Origin: Elgaria multicarinata webbii | Taxonomy: Eukaryota; Chordata; Lepidosauria; Squamata; Anguidae | Assembly: GCF_023053635.1 (NCBI RefSeq) | Contig: NC_086192.1 | Span: 14,856,001-14,920,000, forward strand | Length of the DNA stretch: 64,000 bases | Direction: 5' to 3' | Shown: in pieces, positions 34,401 to 44,100 of the stretch | Position numbering within the stretch: position 1 is the stretch's first letter | How the letters are laid out: every line of letters starts with the position of its first letter | Notes under the pieces: model-generated | Seen by the model: only the letters and a program-made list of their open reading frames with translations | Database searches by the model: none | What the model was told of the DNA's origin: nothing | Position numbers and translations under genes: made by a program

Positions 34401-35818
34401 TCGTGCAACAGTGAAGAGTTACAGATTCAGGCTAGGGCACCCTTCCCAAACCTGGCGCCCTCCCATGTGTTGGGCTACTGGGTGGGGATGCTGGGTGTTG
34501 TAGTACAGGACAGCAGGAGGGCACCAGGTTGGGAACACCCGGGAGGCCAAGGCTCAAGTTCGCATGCAGCTAAGCAGCCCACTGGGTGTCCTTGGGTCAA
34601 TCGCACCCTCTCTCACTCAGGGTGATCTCCCTCACAGGGTGGTTGTGAGGGGCGGGAATGAGGGGGGGGGAGAGAGAGAGAGAGAAGTGAAGGAAGAGCT
34701 CCTTGGAGGAGAGGCAAGTAAGAGCACAGCTAGGAGAAAGCACTCTGCACATGCCCAAGGCTGCCCTCCTCTTTACACCGCCAGGACGAGAAAGGTGCCC
34801 CGTCCAGGCCCAGAGGCTAGCCCTCTTCGCACGTGCCCCAGGCCAGCCTTTTTCGACCTGACACCCCCCAGATATGATGGGCTACAGCCCTACTCAGGCA
34901 GCTGTCTGGGGGTGCTGAGAAGGGCTGCACCCCCAACACATCTGGGGGCTGCGTGGCAGAGGCAACACTCTACACATGCCCAGAGACACTCCACTCGCCT
35001 TACATACCCAGAGACACTTTGCTCATCTCATATGCCCAGAGACATGCTGCACTCTGCACGTGCCTAGAGACACTCTGCTCGCCACACATACCCAGAGACT
35101 CTGCTCCTCTCATATGCCCAGAGACACGCTGCACTCCATACATGCCCAGAGACACACTGCTTGCTTGACTGACCCAGAGACACTCTGCTCGCCTCACATA
35201 CCCAGAGACATGCTGCACTCCACACATACCCAGAGACACGCTGCACTCCAGAGACACTCTGCTCGCTTGACAAACCCAGACACTCTGCTCGCCTCACATA
35301 CCCAGAGACACGCTGCACTCCACACATGCCCAGAGACACTCTGCTCGCTTGACATGCCTGGAGACACTCTGCTCGCTTGACATACCCAGAGACATGCTGC
35401 ACTCCACACATACCCAGAGACATGCTGCACTCCACACATGCCCAGACACTCTGCTCGCTTGACATACCCAGAGACACTCTGCTCATCTCATATGCCCAGA
35501 GGCACGCTGCACTCCACATGTACCTAGAGGCGCTCTGCACATGCCCAGAGGCAACACTCTGCACACACCCAGAGGCACTCTGCCCGCCTCACCTACCCAG
35601 AGGCACTCTGCCCATCTCATATGCTCACACTCCCTCCCTCCCTCCCCCCCCTCAGGACATCTCCTCTTCCCACGTCATGACGTCACTTCCCGTCCCCCCT
35701 CCTCCCCTCCCCTCCCCTCCCCTCTCGCGTGGGGGGGGCTCACCTGCACGCGCTGGAAGCCGTCCTGCAGCTCCTCCCAGTCCCGCCAGCACTCGCTGAC
35801 CGAGGCGCGGCGGCTCAT
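19423..35818 (-). CDS. TMEM120A: Transmembrane protein 120A, complete, 12 coding exons
   Basis: TMEM120A (TACAN) is a six-helix membrane protein of the ER/nuclear envelope with an ELOVL-like fold that binds coenzyme A; roles in adipocyte differentiation and mechanosensation have been proposed. Exons in transcript order: 35818-35744, 32321-32203, 31343-31218, 29162-29103, 27987-27892, 26691-26602, 25587-25522, 24754-24693, 23739-23647, 22325-22261, 20344-20276, 19527-19423. They give 341 residues (human 343). An N-terminal coiled coil (residues about 1-100) precedes the conserved [47 protein letters not shown] (Trp193 region that contacts CoA) and [16 protein letters not shown]. The start is the ATG in a CpG-rich context that opens a Trp/Glu-rich N-terminus like the human one. 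Intron 6 is GC-AG; all other introns are GT-AG. Confidence 0.96.
20276..20344 (-). CDS. TMEM120A: TMEM120A exon 11
   Basis: Encodes [20 protein letters not shown] then EWQ, 23 codons, phase 0. It is framed by ctgtag and gtgagc. Confidence 0.96.
20420..20780 (+). repeat. L2-like LINE 3' end
   Basis: ORF end with gggccccagactgtggaacg (APRLWN-type) and the AATAAATA tail. Confidence 0.8.
20890..21072 (+). repeat. CR1 subfamily B 3' UTR
   Basis: Contains gctggggaacatgggcgctg and ends ggtctgatccagcagggcgc, ttctgatgttctta. Confidence 0.75.
21316..21520 (+). repeat. tRNA-derived SINE
   Basis: Begins with gtgtggtgtagtggttagag (A-box-like), followed by a degenerate B region, gctcggccatgaagctcacc and a 3' body with ccccacagggttgttgggag. 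Confidence 0.75.
21530..22146. mobile_element. Non-autonomous Tc1/mariner-type element
   Basis: The left end CAGCGGTAGCCAAAATTGTGG and the inverted right end CAGTGGCGGTCAAAACTGTGG are similar; the similarity runs on for about 100 bp. TA dinucleotides flank it at 21528-21529 and 22147-22148. No transposase reading frame is visible. TMEM120A intron 10. Confidence 0.8.
22261..22325 (-). CDS. TMEM120A: TMEM120A exon 10
   Basis: Encodes [20 protein letters not shown] then GQ. It is framed by ccgcag and gtaagt. A G-run of about 17 bases on the + strand (C-run in the transcript) sits just outside the acceptor. Confidence 0.96.
22505..22918 (+). repeat. CR1 LINE 3' fragment
   Basis: ORF2 C-terminus from PRKRD-type text to the tail ctatgattctatga. 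TMEM120A intron 9. Confidence 0.92.
23116..23402 (-). repeat. CR1 LINE fragment
   Basis: Inverted ORF2 C-terminus without the tail. It lies 200 bp from an oppositely oriented CR1 (22505-22918). Confidence 0.9.
23647..23739 (-). CDS. TMEM120A: TMEM120A exon 9
   Basis: Encodes [20 protein letters not shown] then [10 protein letters not shown]. It is framed by ctgacag and gtaagt. Confidence 0.96.
23965..24165. repeat. About 22-bp tandem repeat
   Basis: About nine copies of cattagaattccggagtttt with one-base changes. TMEM120A intron 8. Confidence 0.9.
24693..24754 (-). CDS. TMEM120A: TMEM120A exon 8
   Basis: Encodes [20 protein letters not shown]. It is framed by ttgcag and gtaagt. Confidence 0.96.
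24975..25465 (+). repeat. L2-like LINE 3' ends
   Basis: 24975-25325 is an ORF end plus tail; 25330-25465 is a second tail with a long (AAAT)n run. TMEM120A intron 7. Confidence 0.8.
25522..25587 (-). CDS. TMEM120A: TMEM120A exon 7 (CoA-contact region)
   Basis: Encodes [20 protein letters not shown]. The acceptor is ctccag and the donor gtgagt. It contains the Trp193 and His-His motif. Confidence 0.96.
26602..26691 (-). CDS. TMEM120A: TMEM120A exon 6 with GC donor
   Basis: Encodes [20 protein letters not shown] then ESILINNGS. The donor is GC (aa|gcaagt at 26601-26600). The only nearby GT (26597-26596) would put a stop as the second codon of exon 7, so GC-AG splicing is required to keep the conserved NNGSKIKGWW junction. 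Confidence 0.95.
26790..27456. repeat. CR1 inserted into an opposite-strand CR1
   Basis: Inverted CR1 pieces at 26790-26840 and 27367-27456 are continuous with each other once the + strand CR1 at 26846-27364 is removed. TMEM120A intron 5. Confidence 0.85.
27892..27987 (-). CDS. TMEM120A: TMEM120A exon 5 (first membrane helix)
   Basis: Encodes [20 protein letters not shown] then [11 protein letters not shown]. It is framed by tcccag and gtgagt. Confidence 0.96.
28046..28403. mobile_element. hAT-type non-autonomous element
   Basis: Ends TAGGGATG and CATCCCTA. Flanked by CACCCAGG (28038-28045) and CACCCAAG (28404-28411), an 8-bp duplication with one change. No open frame. TMEM120A intron 4. 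Confidence 0.75.
29103..29162 (-). CDS. TMEM120A: TMEM120A exon 4
   Basis: Encodes [19 protein letters not shown]. The acceptor is atccag and the donor gtgcgt. Confidence 0.96.
29479..29890 (+). repeat. CR1 LINE 3' fragment
   Basis: ORF2 C-terminus through [20 protein letters not shown] to the tail. TMEM120A intron 3. A CR1-type 3' UTR piece (ctggatcagaccaagagtcc) precedes it at 29293-29345. Confidence 0.92.
29905..30215 (+). repeat. L2-like LINE 3' end
   Basis: Starts with the degraded [15 protein letters not shown]-type ORF end and ends with ctgtacaccgctctgagac. An unclassified repeat follows at 30215-30420 (ctagctgggtactcatttta). Confidence 0.65.
30430..31040 (-). repeat. L2-like LINE ORF fragment
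   Basis: The - strand encodes [50 protein letters not shown] and [20 protein letters not shown], the conserved post-RT region of L2-clade LINEs. The longest LINE coding piece in the window. Confidence 0.88.
31218..31343 (-). CDS. TMEM120A: TMEM120A exon 3
   Basis: Encodes [20 protein letters not shown] and the invariant [13 protein letters not shown]. It is framed by acctag and gtaggg. Confidence 0.96.
31560..32000 (-). repeat. Two inverted CR1 3' fragments in tandem
   Basis: 31564-31880 and 31886-31998, each starting with the tail catagaa. The second was probably inserted next to the first. TMEM120A intron 2. Confidence 0.88.
32203..32321 (-). CDS. TMEM120A: TMEM120A exon 2 (coiled coil)
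   Basis: Encodes [20 protein letters not shown] and [17 protein letters not shown]. The acceptor is ggctag and the donor gtaggt. It ends in two bases of a Lys codon. Confidence 0.95.
32370..32735 (+). repeat. 35-bp minisatellite grown from a foldback-element arm
   Basis: About 10 units of tacaatcctttgcatgtttg-gacagggaaaggtcc. GCATG recurs every 35 bp. It ends in cctacaactcccaggactcc, the inner arm of the foldback element. TMEM120A intron 1. Confidence 0.9.
32805..32980 (+). repeat. L2-like tail
   Basis: gaaccgcccagagagctccg and (AAAT)n. Confidence 0.8.
33885..34045 (+). repeat. Diverged CR1 3' end
   Basis: Contains gctggactagatggcctttg and catctcttatgattag, a CR1-like tail of another subfamily. 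Confidence 0.65.
34735..35635. repeat. 28-bp degenerate minisatellite in TMEM120A intron 1
   Basis: About 25-30 units of cccagagacactctgctcgc-ctcacata. CCCAGAGA recurs at 35173, 35201 and 35229. It ends about 110 bp from the exon 1 donor. Long open frames across it come from the repeat. Confidence 0.9.
35744..35818 (-). CDS. TMEM120A: TMEM120A exon 1
   Basis: Twenty-five codons, [20 protein letters not shown] then FQRVQ, ending before gtgagc. Divergent from human at the very start, but the WEELQ core aligns with human WEDLQ. Confidence 0.9.
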
Positions 35819-36300
35819 GGCGGCGTCTGAGGCGACGGGCGAGCCAGGCCAGCGAGCCCTCCGAGGGGCGGGGGCTGTCAGGGCAAGGGGGCGGGCGCGG
35901 CGCTGCCGGAAGTGGACGCCCCAGCCAATCCGCGCCGCCGCAGACAATAGGAGGCGGCCGCTTCGGGACGGGCAGAGGGGCGGGGCGTAGCGAGGGCAAC
36001 CGGAGTCAAGGCAGGCAGGCGAAGGTGAGTGGCTGAGGGCGGGGCAGGGGCGGGGCGTAGCGAGGGGCAACCGGAGTCAAGGCAGGCAGGCGAAGGTGAG
36101 TGGCTGAGGGCGGGGCAGGGGCGGGGCGTAGCGTAGCGAGGGGCAACCGGAGTCAAGGAAGGCAGAAGAAGGTGAGTGGCTGACGCCGAGGCAGGGGCGG
36201 GGCGTAGCGAGGGGCAACCGGAGTCAAGGCAGGCAAGCGAAGGTGAGTGGCTGAGGGCGGGGCAGGGGCGGGGCGTAGCCGCTCCCCCTGTGGGCGGGGC
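35819..36300 (-). promoter_or_regulatory. TMEM120A CpG-rich promoter region
   Basis: Very GC- and CpG-rich sequence immediately upstream of the TMEM120A ATG. It has a CCAAT motif (35925-35929, + strand) and repeated GGGGCGGGGC Sp1-type boxes, most of them inside the 71-bp tandem repeat at 35990-36290. No TATA box was seen near the start. Confidence 0.7.
35990..36290. repeat. 71-bp GC-box tandem repeat, about 4 copies
   Basis: The segment CGGAGTCAAGG recurs at 36001, 36072, 36148 and 36219 (steps of 71, 76 and 71). One unit has a 5-base GCGTA duplication. Each unit carries a GC box and a gaaggtgagt donor-like motif on the + strand. Confidence 0.9.
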
Positions 36301-36394
36301 TCAACCGCGCCTTTGTGGGCGGGGCTCATGAAGGTCCCGCCCTCTCTTTCCACCACTGTGGAATTTAATTTATAAAATTCACATTTTAAATTAT

Positions 36395-36480
36395 AATTTT
36401 TGTATATATATATATAATATATATATAATATTATATTATACTGTATGTATATACACACACTATAATATATATTATGCTGT
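36395..36480. repeat. AT-rich (TA)n stretch
   Basis: Interrupted TA run between the TMEM120A promoter and the STYXL1 3' end. Confidence 0.85.
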
Positions 36481-36594
36481 TTTATACATTTAATTTATAA
36501 ATTGAATAATAAGCTATTTAATTATACTTAATGATAAACAATTATGAATTAAGTAATTAAAATTAAAAAAAGAAAAGAAAATAGCTTTCTGCCG

Positions 36595-36805
36595 TAGCAC
36601 AGGCAATGGGCAGCAGGGGGGCCCACTGGATGTTTGGGGCTACAATTCCCATCATCCCTTACCCCTGAGCAATGGGAGTTGTAGTCCAAACCGTCATCTG
36701 GCTGGGAGACGCTGCAGGACCTTGTCCAATACAGAGATGTTGTACCCCAACATGGTGCCCTCCAGATCGTGTTCTGGACTACAACTCCCATCATCAGCAT
36801 CGCGA
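36595..36805. repeat. Hairpin MITE remnants
   Basis: Two facing pairs of the acaactcccatcat / gggagttgtagtcc core. No target duplication was confirmed. Confidence 0.55.
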
Positions 36806-36931
36806 CTTCCCTCCTTCCATGTCCAGAGACAGGTCCTCTTTGGTGGTGGCCCCCTGCTTGTTGAAATCTCGAGTTTTCTTAGCACCCGGTAAAAGCAAGT
36901 TTGTTCTCTCAAGTTTTAATATATAATTGGT

Positions 36932-37480
36932 TGCCATTTATTTATTTATTTATTTAATTTCTATGCTACCTAATAGCCGGAGCTCTCTGGGCGGTTCACA
37001 AAAATTAAAAACATTCAAAGTATAAAACAACAGTATAAAACCATAATATAAAATACAATATAAAAGCTCAACCAGATAAAAACAACAGCAATGCAAAATT
37101 ACAAATTTAAAACACCGAGTTAAAATTTATTTATAGACTGTTAAAATGCTGGGAGAATAAAAAGGCGTCTAAAGGCATATAACGTAGGTGCCAAGCGAAC
37201 CTACTTAGGGAGCTCATTCCACAGCCGGGGTGCCACAGCGGAGAAGGCCCTGCTCCTGGTAGCCACCTGCCTCACTTCCTTTGGCAGGGGCTCATGGAGA
37301 AGGACCCCTGAGGATGACCTTAGGGTCTGGGCAGGTACATACGGGAGGAGGCGTTCCTTCAGATAGCCTGGCCCCAAGCCGTTTAGGGCTTTAAATGTCA
37401 ATACCAGCACTTTGAATCGGGCCCGGACCTGGACTGGCAGCCAATGAAGCTGGAAAAGGACTGGCGTGACGTGGTCTCCA
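36932..37480 (-). repeat. L2-like LINE 3' fragment
   Basis: Inverted tail, then [20 protein letters not shown] and [20 protein letters not shown] on the - strand. Confidence 0.85.
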
Positions 37481-37704
37481 TTCTTCCCATTTCTCCATTT
37501 TCACTGCGCTTTTCTTCCTTCGTGGTTTTAGGACGTTTTATTGTTTTAGTTCGTAAGGCTTAATCGTTTGATTTCGACAGGTGGATTGTTAGCTGCCTCG
37601 AAAGTTTGAAAGGCGAGAAAGGAATCTTTTAAAATCCATCAAATAAATGAAGGGCAGAAAGCTTCCAGTTCAAGTGTTTGCTGACCTTCACAAAGAAGCT
37701 TATA

Positions 37705-37994
37705 AAAAATAAAGGCATCATGTATTTTATTCCTGAATAAAGTACACAGAAGGCCCTAACATCATTCAACGTTTTACAAAGGAGGATAGAGAGAACAACA
37801 CAAGACAGAAATAATAAAAGCAACAAAGTAAGTGATACAGGAAGGGAAAACTTTTAAAAGAATAGTTTCGAAACATAGGTTTCTTTCTCAATTTTTCCCA
37901 CCCATCAACTAACGTTAAACAAATTCCATTCGAGTAAGTTAGCCTGCCCCTGAAAACCAGTGTTTCAGGGACCTTCTTTTCCGGCTGGTGTCGG
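37705..37994 (-). other. STYXL1: STYXL1 3' untranslated region
   Basis: Repeat-free AT-rich sequence after the stop. AATAAA on the - strand at 37731-37726 is the likely cleavage signal. The extent is inferred. Confidence 0.6.
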
Positions 37995-38126
37995 TCAATA
38001 ATTCGGTTCTGAGATATCGGTGATTTCAGTGAAGTAGATCCGTTTTTCCCACTCAGACAGCTGTTCCACGAACCCTCGGTTCGGCCGCATGTTACTTTTG
38101 CACTTCAAGACGTAGCTCCAAGCGTT
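37995..38126 (-). CDS. STYXL1: STYXL1 last coding exon
   Basis: Encodes [20 protein letters not shown] then [12 protein letters not shown] and ends SEPNY before TGA. Human has [20 protein letters not shown]. It starts after ttgcag. Confidence 0.96.
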   Translation of the reverse strand, partial: NAWSYVLKCKSNMRPNRGFVEQLSEWEKRIYFTEITDISEPNY

Positions 38127-41100
38127 CTGCAAAAGACCAGCAAAAAGAGGTGAAAAGTGTCCAGAGCCGGAGCGGGTTTGTCTCCTAAACATGAGGGGGG
38201 AAGGAGGGAATCCATCCCCAAGCATCTTGGCTGGGGAAGAGCTGAGACCCTAGCCTGGGCTCAAACTCCGCCATGACTGCTCAAGCCGGTCTTTCCCAAC
38301 AAAGTTTAAAACATACATTGGGGGAAAAAACACCTTTAAAATACACAACAAAATTATAAGTTATTAACATAGATGGAGGGCCAGATTATTCTCCAAAGGC
38401 CTGCTGGAACAAACAAGTTTTCGCCTGCTTCCGAAAGCCCATCAAGGAGGGAGCCAGGGAAGAGAGTTCCAGAGCTCTGGAGCAGCCACCGAGAAGGCCC
38501 TCTTCCGTGTTCCCACCAAGAGTGCCTGTGAAGATGGTGGGACTGAAAGAAGGGCAGCAAGAAAGAGCGACGTCTTTTGAGGGAGTAGGAGCCCTTGGGG
38601 CAGAGGCTGCTACTTCTCGAAATGCTTTAGGCGGCCGCTCAACACATTTGCAACGTACTAATTGGGAGATTTGAATTCTATCCCCCAGCCCTGATTTTAT
38701 TGAATACGTAGGAAATCAATTCCATTGTTTGATTCGTGATCATTTTAGTGTTTGTCGTGGTGATCCCGGGCTTTCGCAGCCACCGTAAATATCTGACAGA
38801 CAGGTGAAAGTGTGGATATAAAGAGGCATATAAAGAATGCCCACACTAGAGGCCTTCAAGAGGCAGCTGGACAACCATCTGTCAGGGATGCTTTAGGGTG
38901 GATTCCTGCATTGAGCAGGGGGTTGGACTCGATGGCCTTGTAGGCCCCTTCCAACTCTGCTATTCTATGATTCTAGGGAAAGCAGCAACACTTCAGATGC
39001 CATGCCCTATGGTTTACAGTGACCTTTAATTCCAAAAATCCGAATTAATGTCATTGCTTTCTTAGGTCCGCTCAAAGGTTAGAAAAATAGGCCAGCTTTC
39101 AAAATGGCCAAGCTTTCACTTACCTTTAAGTAAAGCCTGCAAGAATGGATGAGGTAGGCCAGTACCACAGTGCTACTCCTGCTTATGCCCAAGGTGGAAA
39201 ACACCAGGACTGCACCCTTACGTATGTGGTCATCTAAACAGCAACCGAAAGAAACACTCAGCTTGTATGGCTTGGGCATGGATTTGAAACCCACGCCGTT
39301 ATGGGACGGGGCTTTTATTGTATATTTTTTTAAGTTCCGTTTTTTATATGAGAGACTGAAAGAACTGGGCCTGTTTAGCCTGGAGAAGAGAAGATTGAGG
39401 GAGACGTGAGAGCACTCTTCAAATACAGGAAAGGTTGTCACATAGAGGAGGGCCAGGATCTCTTCTCGGTCCTCCCAGAGTGCAGGACACGGAATAACGG
39501 GCTCAAGCAACAGGAAGCCAGGTTCCGGCTGGACATCAGGAAAAACCTCCTGACTGTTGTGATCTACAACAATTCCAGTCTGGCAGCCTCTCTCATGTCA
39601 ACCTGTTCCTGAGCTGCCTTCTCTTTTGCTTTCCGCTACGCATTTTAAACCTTGGCCGATAACAGCACGGACCTCTTGCTCCCTATCCACACCATCTAGC
39701 ACACGGGTGGGCCACGTTAGGCCCGCGGGCCAAATACGGAGCTCCGGGTTCCTTTTCTGGGCAACAGCACATCTCTCGACTTCGCTTCAACTAAAGCTTT
39801 AGCTACCGACAGAAAGAGCCTTCAGCGAGAACATGTTGCCACGCGTCGGATTTTGGGCTCTGCCCCACCAATGGAACGTGGGCCCCGAGAGCTCCTCCGA
39901 AACCGGATGCGGCCCTGGGGCGGAAGAGGGTTCAACACCCCTGCTCTGGTGCCTTCACTTACCCTTGTGTAGCTCTATCCAGTCCCTAAAGGCTCTACCT
40001 GACCTTGTAGGCCTTTGGTCAGCCAAGCCAGGACATTGTGGCCCAGGAGAATGTAAGAAGCGCCCTGCTGGATCAGACCGAGGGTCCATCCAGTCCAGCA
40101 CTCTGTCCACACAGTGGCCAACCAGCCATCAGCCAGGGAACAACAAAGCAGGTCATGGTGCAACAGCACCCTCCCACCCATGTTCCCCAGCAACTGGTGC
40201 GCACAGGCTTACTGCCTCGAATGCTGGAGATGGCACACAACCATCAGGGCTAGTAGCCATGGATAGCCTTCGCCTCCAGGAATTTATCCAACCCCCTTTT
40301 CAAGCCATCCAAATTGGGAGAAAAGGGCCCAGACAGTCAGGTAGGGAACTTTTCCAGATTCCTCTCTTGTCAGCAGAATGTCTGGGTCACAAAGTGGTGT
40401 CCACTCTGGCGTTAGCTGGGAGGGTGCTGCCCACCCTACACCCTCTGGACACAGGAGCTCTAGTCTTTGGACATTCTGCAGCCCCAGCGAAGGAGCCCTG
40501 GTACAGGAAATCTGGCTAATCCCAGTGCTTATGCGCCTTGTCCCTTTCCACGTGGAGCGAAGGGAAGGAGAGGAGAAGCCCGGCTGGATTTACTCACCAA
40601 TGAAGTGGCAAATTTTGCAAAAGTGGGGAGAGATCTCTGCCTCTGGAGAGTCTGGAATGGGAAAGTGAAGCAGACTGCTGCTGTCATCGAGGAAACTGGG
40701 AAAGAGCAAAGAGGAGATCAGCTTGGGAGCTGGCCACAAAACCCACCTGGCTGGCCAAAACGTGAGGGTCAGTCTGGAGGGCAGCGGGTTGAGGGAGGCG
40801 GGTGCAGTGGTTAGCGAAACGCTATGTTGTCCTGGGCTTGAATCCCTGTTCTGCCATGACGTTTACAGGATGACCTTGAGATAGCTATTATAAGAATATA
40901 AGAAGAGCCCTGATGCTGGATCAGACCAAGGGTCCATCTAGTCCCGCACTCTCTTCACGCAGGGGCCAACCAGCCATTGGCAAGGGATGAACAAGCAGGA
41001 CATGGTGCAACAGCACCCTCCCACCCATGTTCCCCAGCAACTGGGGCACACAGGCTTACTGCCTCTGAGACTGGAGATATGGCCATCGCATCATCATCAT

Positions 41101-44100
41101 CATCATCAACATCATCATCATCATAATTTATTTCTTACCCGCCTCTCCCTTTGGATCGAGGCGGGGAACAACATTAGAACAGGAATCAATACATCTTAAA
41201 AAATCATGATTTAACATTGATCTGGGTAGGCCTGCCAGAAAAGGCTAGTCTTTAAAGCTGCCTTAAAATCACACAGAGAGTTAATTTTATGAATCTCCTC
41301 CGGCAGGCCGTTCCACAATCTGGGGGCGGCAGAAGAAAAGGTCCTCTGATGTCAGCCTAGTTTTAGCTGACTGAAGTAAGATCTCCCCAGAGGACCGGAG
41401 TGTGCAGGGCGGACTGTATGGGAGAAGGCGATCCCGCAGGTAACTTGGACCTAAAACATGTAGGGCTTTAAAGGTAATGACCAACACTTTGTACTTCGCC
41501 CGGAAACTAATTGTAACACATCTCTCAGCCTGACTTCGAGTCCGCAAAAAAAGCCAGCCCCCTGGACGCTGGTAGCAAGGAACAGTCCAAGCAATTGCGA
41601 TCGGTCTTTTGTGGTTGCCAACAGGCTGCTAGAACTACTCTCGTGTAGGGGGTAGAAGGCCACCTGGGGGAACTGGGTTCAATTCCCTGCTTGGGCATTG
41701 AGGTTTACGGGATTCCAGCAATCTCGCCACGACCTTCCTCAAAGGGTGGTTTTGAACATGCAATGGGATTACGCAACGGACGTTGTTTGGAAACCCTCGG
41801 AGGAAACGCTAGATTCAAGTGGGAAAGACAGGTAAGAGCAAGCTCGCGTTTCAAAAGCCGGCTGTCTTACAAGCTAATTTGTGTTGTGACAAATGTTTAC
41901 CCCGCTCTTCTTCCGAGGAAGTTGGATGGCTGAGGGGCGCGTTGCCTCCCCCCTCCCCCCAACGCACCGCTTTAGCTTGGTCAATCAAGGAAGGCTCCCT
42001 GAAATACAGCTGTTTCCAGGAGGTGCCGGAAGCAGCCTCGTGTTGGCACCTGCCTGACTTCCAGAGGTTCCACAGGGAAGGGGCCACCACACTGAAGGCT
42101 CTTCTCCTGGTGGACTCCACTAGGGTCACAGGTTCATGTGGAACCACCAGGAGCATGCCCTCTGACGACCTCAGTAATTGGGCAAGTTGGTAAGGGAGAA
42201 GGCCCTCTCTCAGGTGTCCTGGTCTCAAGTTGTTTAGGGCTTTGTACACTAGTGTTAAAACCTTAAACCTGGCCCGGTAGCGAGTGCAGTTCCCTCAGCA
42301 GAGGAGTTACATGCTGGAAAGGGGCAGCTCCTGACAACAGCTGAGCTGCTGCGTTCTGCACGAGCTCCGGTTTCCAGAGCAGCCTCAAGGGCAGCCCCAC
42401 ACAGAGCGCGTTGCAGTAATCCAATCTTGAGGTTACCAATGCCTGTACCACCGTGGTCAAGCGATCCCTGTCCAGGAGAGGCCGTAGCCGGTGAGCTAGC
42501 CAACGCTGCCACAGTCACTTATGAGGGGAGGTTAGGCTGATAGGTTTACAACATAATCCCAGCACATTTACTCAGAAGCGTTATGCAGGGGGGAACGTGG
42601 TTTGCTTTCAAGGAAGCCTGTAAAGGAACGCACGGGCAGAGACTGGCCCTAAGACAGGGGTGTGGATTTGGATCTGAATGTCCTTGTTCTAACCTCTACG
42701 ACCACACGGGCTAATAATATTTGCGTCGTTCATAGCCGGGTTGGAGAAGTCCTGGTCAGCGGGTTGTCACCCTGGGCCCCGCAACTTACAAAGTGCCAGG
42801 CTGCTCGGAGACGTTGATCTGGGCTTTGATTTTCAGGTCCTTCTGTATCTGGCTGTCGCAGGCCTGGGCGTAATTCCCCATGTAGAGTTTAGCAGGCAGG
42901 ATCTCCACTGGGTAGGGTTTAAAGGCCTCGAGTTCCTGTGGGGGAAGTGAAAAGGGGCCAGTGAAGGGCACAGCTTTTAAGGCGCGAAAACCCAGCGAAC
43001 GAAACCATTCGGGGTCAGAGCTGTGCGGGTTTGCGGTTGCCAATTAGAAAAAAAAGACTCTTCTCTGAGTGGAACGGTTACAACATCTGTGACCGTTTAG
43101 CTTAGAAAAAAGGACATGTAATAATGAGCTCAAGTTACAGGGAGCCAGACTCTGGCTGGACAGCAGGAAAAACTTCCTGACTGTTAGAGCAGTACGACAA
43201 TGGAATCAGTTGCCTGGTGAGGTTGTGGGCTCTCCCACACTAGAGGCCTTCAAGAGGCAGCTGGACAACCCTCTGTCAGGGATGCTTTAGGGTGGATTCC
43301 TGCACTGAGCAGGGGGTTGGACTCGATGGCCTTGTAGGCCCCTTCCAACTCTGCTATTCTATGATTCTATGACTTGAGTAGAAAACGGCAGCAATGGTAA
43401 TTATAAGAAGAAATCCTGTCCCTCTCTCACCCGAGGCATCCAGAATATCTTCTGGGTCCTGAGGAAATGGTAAATTGCTGTGAACCGTTCGAAGCCGCCT
43501 CGGAGGACCAGGACTGGAAAGCGGGTGAACCGCTGCATCACTCTGGCGCAGCGAGCTGCTGAGCCCACAATCGCATCTAGGAAATTGAGAGAGAGAGAGA
43601 GAGAAAGAGTGAGAGAACGATAGAAGAGGCATGCTTAAATCTGCAAAATATAAGAGGCATTCATTTGCCTCCGGTGAACCCATCAGATGGGTTATTCGTG
43701 GCATTCCTTCACTACATTTTCATCCCACTGTTCAAGAATATCTAGCCCAAGTCCTGGCTCTTGGAAGGAACGCCAGCTCCTGTTCCCTTCCTCGAGAGCC
43801 GGAGTGGCGGCGGCGGCTATTTTGGTTACATTACAGGATTGGCTTTTTGCTGCAAAAGTACAGAACCATTTCCGTTTCCCCGGAGATCTCAACGCCGGAG
43901 AAAGAAAGGTATGTTTTGTACTGGAGGCCACGAGAGGGCTTCGAACTAGACCCTCCGCTCTACAAAACTGTTGTTGCCTTTAAGGCCCGGGTTTGCTGCA
44001 AACTTCCCATCCACCCCACGAAACGTCCCTCTAGCAACCAAATCAAACTTACTATACTCGGATGATGGTTTCGCTTTGAGTTCCCGGATGTCCTGCCCCT

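Noticed and set aside
34953-35799. Long frames on both strands beside TMEM120A exon 1
   Set aside because: Produced by the 28-bp minisatellite; both strands stay open and there is no homology.
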